64,000 bases of DNA from Epiperipatus broadwayi. Taxonomy: Eukaryota > Onychophora > Udeonychophora > Euonychophora > Peripatidae. The number at the start of each line of letters is the position of its first letter. Position 1 is the first letter of the stretch. The stretch lies in contig JAQFVV010000020.1 in NCBI GenBank assembly GCA_028023455.1, positions 13,212,431 to 13,276,430 of the forward strand, read 5' to 3'. The notes below the pieces were generated by a model, which worked only from the letters and a program-made list of their open reading frames with translations, had not been told where the DNA came from and did no database searches. A program made the translations under genes and the position numbers. Positions 60,093-64,000 of this stretch are shown in pieces.

Positions 60093-61824
60093 CCAGGAAC
60101 TACTAAACATAAAAGAAAACTTTCTATGGGCGGTTATGCTGCACCACCCTGATTTTAGTCGGACCTTTTACGTACAAACTGACAGCAGCAAACAAGGGCT
60201 GGGAGCTGTTTTGTTTCAAAAGGGTGATTCTGGTGAACATCAAGTGATATATTTTTGCAGTCGTGCTTTAAAGGGTGCTGAAGTACATTACACCACCACT
60301 GAGCAAGAAACTCTTGCCATAGTATGGGCATGCCAGAAATTCCGGCAGTTCCTTCTGGGATCAGAAGTTGTCATCATAACTGACCACCGATGTCTAGAAT
60401 TTCTTAATAAGAGTTTCCTCACCAATGACCGACTCATTAGATGGAGCTTGGTCCTCCAACAATTTCAGTATAAGATCCAATATTGCCCAGGACCAGAGAA
60501 TGTGGTGGCTGACGTTTTAAGTCGCCATCCAGTACAAATGAGCATACAGAACCCAAAAATAAACGATCAATCCTTAAAAATTATGGTCACCAAAACATTG
60601 AGTCCCGCCGAGGCCGAGCTAAGGAATCTTGCATACTGGCAGGGCATACAATATCACCACATTATTCTGGAGTTGTCCAAGACCCAGAGTAAGGACAAGA
60701 ACCTACAAAGCAAATACACTCACTTTCGGGTCAAGGAGGGTATTTTACAGACCAAAACTGGGGACTATACTGCACCATGGAAAACTATGGTCCCAGATAG
60801 GCTGAGACCATCCTTACTTAGGCACATTCATCAAATCATTGGGCACTACGGACCAAGAAAGACAGAAGAGGCAGTGCGTCGTCAGTTTTACTGGCCAGGA
60901 ATGTACAATCAGATTCTCACTACTATTAGACAATGTGACATCTGTGCTGCCACTAAATTTCCAAATAAATCATATGCAGGAGGTATGAAACCAGTGATGG
61001 CCACAAGACCAAATGAAATCCTCGCTATAGATCATTATGGGCCCCTTCCCAAATTTAGGACCTTTCAATACTTGCTTGTCACATATGATATTTTTTCAAA
61101 GTATGTTCAAATTTACCCAGTGCGAACCACAAATTCACGAAATGCCATTCGGGCCCTACAGGATAAGCAATTTTATGAGGTAGGTAAGCCTGAGACCATA
61201 TTATCAGATCATGGCTCAGCGTTCACCTCAAAAGAGTGGAAGAATTGGACAAAAAAACAAAAGGTAAATCATCGTATGACATCAATTAGAAACCCGCAGT
61301 CCAACCCATGTGAAAGAGTTATGAGAGAAATTAGTCAACTCTTTCGTGTGTGCATACCTACAGATCATCGGAGATGGGTGGATAAACTTCCATATGTTAT
61401 GGACTGCATTAATAATACAATGAATGAGTCAACGGGTTTCGCACCTACACGTCTTCACTATGGGCAGCCATGTCAGGCCATTTTTTCTTCACTATTACCA
61501 AAAGATGAAACGTGTATTAACCCAATAACTGACCAAGATATGGCCAGAAAGCGGCTAGCGCAGATGGCCCAGAGGCGAATAAAAAGAGGGAGGATGCAAC
61601 ATTACTATTTTAAAGTTGGGGATCAAGTTTGGTTAAGATCACCAAGAACTAGTAATGCCCCTAAGAAAGAATTCAAGAAATTCTTCCCATTATACAGTGG
61701 GCCATATGAAATAATAAAGGATTGCCATGACAATGCGTTTTTGCTAAAGGGAAAGGGACTCCAGGGGGTTTACAATGCCAGACAGTTAAAACCATATGTG
61801 CCACCTGATCCAGGGAAACAATAG
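60064..61824 (+). CDS. RNase H-integrase part of the gypsy polyprotein
   Basis: Continues Pol in the next frame; the first internal ATG is 60136, but similarity already begins about 70 nt upstream, so it is expressed only if the A-run is resolved. Numbered from that ATG: RNase H has D16 (VQTDSS), E58 region (TEQETLAIV), D83 (ITDH) and D126 (VADVLSR). The integrase zinc finger has H232/H237 and C267/C270. The catalytic triad is D299 (AIDHYG), D358 (LSDHGS, with H where most elements have N) and E393 (NPCERV). A GPY-type end, LYSGPYEII at about 519-527, closes the protein; no chromodomain. The frame is fully open to the TAG at 61822-61824, and all catalytic residues are present, so only the upstream frame break disables it. 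Confidence 0.9.
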   Translation, partial: RKWEWTSLHDQELLNIKENFLWAVMLHHPDFSRTFYVQTDSSKQGLGAVLFQKGDSGEHQVIYFCSRALKGAEVHYTTTEQETLAIVWACQKFRQFLLGSEVVIITDHRCLEFLNKSFLTNDRLIRWSLVLQQFQYKIQYCPGPENVVADVLSRHPVQMSIQNPKINDQSLKIMVTKTLSPAEAELRNLAYWQGIQYHHIILELSKTQSKDKNLQSKYTHFRVKEGILQTKTGDYTAPWKTMVPDRLRPSLLRHIHQIIGHYGPRKTEEAVRRQFYWPGMYNQILTTIRQCDICAATKFPNKSYAGGMKPVMATRPNEILAIDHYGPLPKFRTFQYLLVTYDIFSKYVQIYPVRTTNSRNAIRALQDKQFYEVGKPETILSDHGSAFTSKEWKNWTKKQKVNHRMTSIRNPQSNPCERVMREISQLFRVCIPTDHRRWVDKLPYVMDCINNTMNESTGFAPTRLHYGQPCQAIFSSLLPKDETCINPITDQDMARKRLAQMAQRRIKRGRMQHYYFKVGDQVWLRSPRTSNAPKKEFKKFFPLYSGPYEIIKDCHDNAFLLKGKGLQGVYNARQLKPYVPPDPGKQ

Positions 61825-62084
61825 GACATCCATTAAATGACAGATATATATACAGAGGACCGACTGACACAACCATAGGGAAATGAGACTTGATTATCGG
61901 ACCGATTTATTATAAACCCATTTATAAGTTGAATATTCAAAAAATGGATCGCAGTGAGACATGTATAATTTGTAGCTTGGGCAGGTTATATTATTCACGC
62001 TCATGCTGTTCTCCCAGAGTCTATACACTTATGCAACTATATCCTGCGTAAGTAAAGTCATTTTTTTTTCATTGTTTTTTTTTT
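61825..62084 (+). other. Gypsy 3' untranslated region
   Basis: No env or accessory ORF of plausible size between the integrase stop and the polypurine tract. Confidence 0.6.
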
Positions 62085-62098
62085 GAAGTGAAAAGAAA
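62085..62098 (+). promoter_or_regulatory. Polypurine tract
   Basis: GAAGTGAAAAGAAA directly abuts the right LTR start (TGAAGC at 62099). One pyrimidine interrupts it. Expected plus-strand primer site. Confidence 0.7.
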
Positions 62099-64000
62099 TG
62101 AAGCAGTCGGATCTGAGTTCGATCCTAGCTTCATGTTATTTACCCTAATACTAACCTTAAATTTCCGATGCAATGGGGCTTTATACGTTCAATCCACGCT
62201 AATTTCCATAATGAATAACTTATTTCAAATACGTAGTAAAATTAATTAGTTTAGTTTAAATTTGATCAATTCTCTAAATAAATTCATGATAAAATATTCA
62301 TGAATTTATATATATTAAATTGCGTGGATTGTGCGTATATATATTTGTAAATATTAAAAATATATAATTGTTCGAAAGTTTCATTGCGTCGGGAATACTT
62401 GTTTTTTTTTAATTTTAAATAATTTGTTAAAGTGTTGTTGATTAAAAACTACATTCTTTCGATAAGCTCTCAAATTCTCAAAAACAACAGTAAAGTTTTA
62501 TTAATTGGAAAAAGATAAGAATTCAATTTCTAATTAAAATCATTTCAGATTTTAAGAATTCATTTTCTAATTAGGAAAGGAATTCAAAAATTAGTTTGAA
62601 AGCCTTATCGAGGGAATGTATTTGAAAACAACTAATTATAAAAAAAAAAGAGATTGATAATAAAATGAGCGCTAGCCTTGAGGCATCAGTGAACAGTAGA
62701 TATATAGCCCTGAAAAGTAAGGAAAAGGGACTAGCTTTGTTGTAGAGTAGTGCAGTGAACTCTGTGCGTATAAAAATTGTATTTCATCATGATAGAGGGC
62801 TAGAACATCAGGAATCTGGCTATGGTTCCTAAAGTCCCGAGAAATCTTCAATGGAGCTGCTGAACCTTTTTCCGGATCGATCATTCTGCTAAAATTATGA
62901 AAGCTACTAAAATACTGTTCCAGTAGTCAACCAATGATGCCTACATTTTCAACAACTTGGAGGAGTAACTTAAGGACAAGCACGGAAGGGTAATATATTT
63001 CTATAATGAACGTTAAACTTTCTGGCCAGTTCGAACTTTATTTTACTCTCCTATTTAAGAGCTCTTTATTCTTTAATGTAACATTTTTTATAAAACCTTT
63101 TATTCATGCTATTGTAAATCTATCTCGTAATTCTTTAAATCTCTAGCCTTTAAACTTTCTCTTTTCTTACTTGGCGGTTCATTTAATATATATATTTGTG
63201 TGCTTTATTAATGTCGTATTTAAAATTATATGCCAATAATCTTTCGACTCGATGAGCTCCTTGATTCCATTTGCCTCACGCAAATAATATAATATAAATT
63301 TTAAATAGTTATTCTCGCCCATTAGAACTAAATTTATAAGTTCTATTAATCATCGAGTCGAAAGAAAATATTATACGTTTACTATTTTTATAATTAGCTA
63401 ATAATAAATTATTAGCTCCGTTTTTCACCTATGTCCCCAGCTCTTAAGTTACAAGTGTATCTACTCACAAAATGTTAAAATATTGATTTCTTGTTCCACT
63501 AATATATATTTATTCGAATATAACCTTAAATGTTTTATTTACTTGTTGGGGGCATAGACATAGAATTCCAATATTGCGTAATTTCCATTGGCATATGATA
63601 AGGACCGCCACTCTTATTATATTTATAAATTCGTTTAAAGACTAGAGGTAACTAATGCAATCTATATTTTATTGAACAAAACAAATTATTATTATTATTA
63701 AATATTTTCTAATATACTTGGTTTCTTAGTTCATCATTCTTTTTATAATTATTTAAATGTTCATACCCGCTATCTGTGTTGGCAACCCGAACATACATAT
63801 GATTTGATTTAAAAAGTATTCAAAGTAATTAATTATTAGATATTCGTGTCAGTGCAAGGGTCTCTAGTCCTCACCAACCGTTGAACTAGTTCTTGGCGCA
63901 TAGCACTGTGCCGTCGATTTCTGCTATCTGAGCTGTTGAGTTGGGTTTGAATTCAGTTTTGGTTAAGCTGAGTTTGAATCCGATTTGACTTGCGGTGGTG
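62099..64000 (+). repeat. Right LTR, truncated by the window
   Basis: 1,902 bp collinear with 54668-56570, with scattered substitutions and small indels (for example around 62400-62460). Contains the terminal hairpin (62099-62133) and the branched hairpin (63241-63364). Confidence 0.88.

Larger units (their letters stand above)
54668..64000 (+). mobile_element. Ty3/gypsy LTR retrotransposon with unusually long LTRs (right end off window)
   Basis: Left LTR 54668-57599 (right edge inferred), primer-binding site 57601, leader, Gag-protease-RT frame (58068-60092), RNase H-integrase frame (to 61824), polypurine tract 62085-62098, and right LTR from 62099 to beyond the window. The domain order PR-RT-RNaseH-INT with a GPY-type integrase end defines Ty3/gypsy (Metaviridae). 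There is no env-like ORF and no chromodomain. The visible 1.9 kb of LTR overlap differs by only about 2% by eye, so the insertion is fairly recent. It landed beside an older gypsy relic. Minimum full length would be about 10.4 kb if both LTRs are 2.9 kb. Confidence 0.9.

Noticed and set aside
1-64000. CRISPR array, prokaryotic operons or rRNA
   Set aside because: No regularly spaced short repeats, no operon-like gene packing and no rRNA signature; content is clearly eukaryotic.

Overview
The window is AT-rich (by eye well under 35% GC) animal DNA. I found no intact host gene, rRNA or conventional tRNA gene. The repeat content fits an invertebrate metazoan: an APE-type LINE with a zf-RVT C-terminus, RTE-clade LINE relics, Penelope-like elements (PLEs) with a GIY-YIG endonuclease, a hAT MITE, Ty3/gypsy elements and hammerhead-bearing tandem repeats. 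The sequence does not let me name the species.

Layout. 455-5516 (minus strand) is an apparently full-length two-ORF LINE with a 13-bp target-site duplication, broken only by one frameshift in each ORF. 5.5-8.7 kb is plain AT-rich DNA. 8.74-10.3 kb holds two PLE 3' ends in inverted orientation, the left one split by a 519-bp hAT MITE with a perfect 8-bp duplication. 10.86-11.8 kb is a diverged tandem and inverted repeat. 12.28 kb has a tRNA-like SINE head. 13.36-14.67 kb and 16.29-17.24 kb are two related tandem arrays (periods about 373 and 453 bp), each unit carrying a hammerhead-ribozyme-like motif; they look like metazoan retrozymes. 17.2-31.5 kb is mostly featureless apart from a possible GPCR relic, a short tandem duplication and two blocks of less AT-rich DNA. 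31.5-33.7 kb has LINE relics, 35.9-36.7 kb a decayed gypsy protease-integrase remnant, and 36.8-40.1 kb several foldback repeats.

47.6-51.1 kb is a decayed PLE in partial head-to-tail tandem form; its repeated termini carry a tRNA-like Pol III promoter, a hammerhead-like core and a minisatellite. 51.7-53.0 kb is a 5'-truncated RTE LINE and 53.3-54.6 kb a decayed gypsy RT-RNase H relic. From 54,668 to the window end lies a Ty3/gypsy LTR retrotransposon whose Gag-Pol is almost intact. Its LTRs are unusually long: the left one is inferred to be about 2.9 kb and the right one runs off the window.

How the parts relate. PLEs supply an RT and GIY-YIG endonuclease and are known to carry hammerhead motifs. 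The hammerhead arrays have no ORF and could be non-autonomous partners of such an RT (inference). The most interesting material is the two hammerhead arrays, the PLE termini combining Pol III and hammerhead-like signals, and the long-LTR gypsy element with its conserved LTR hairpins.
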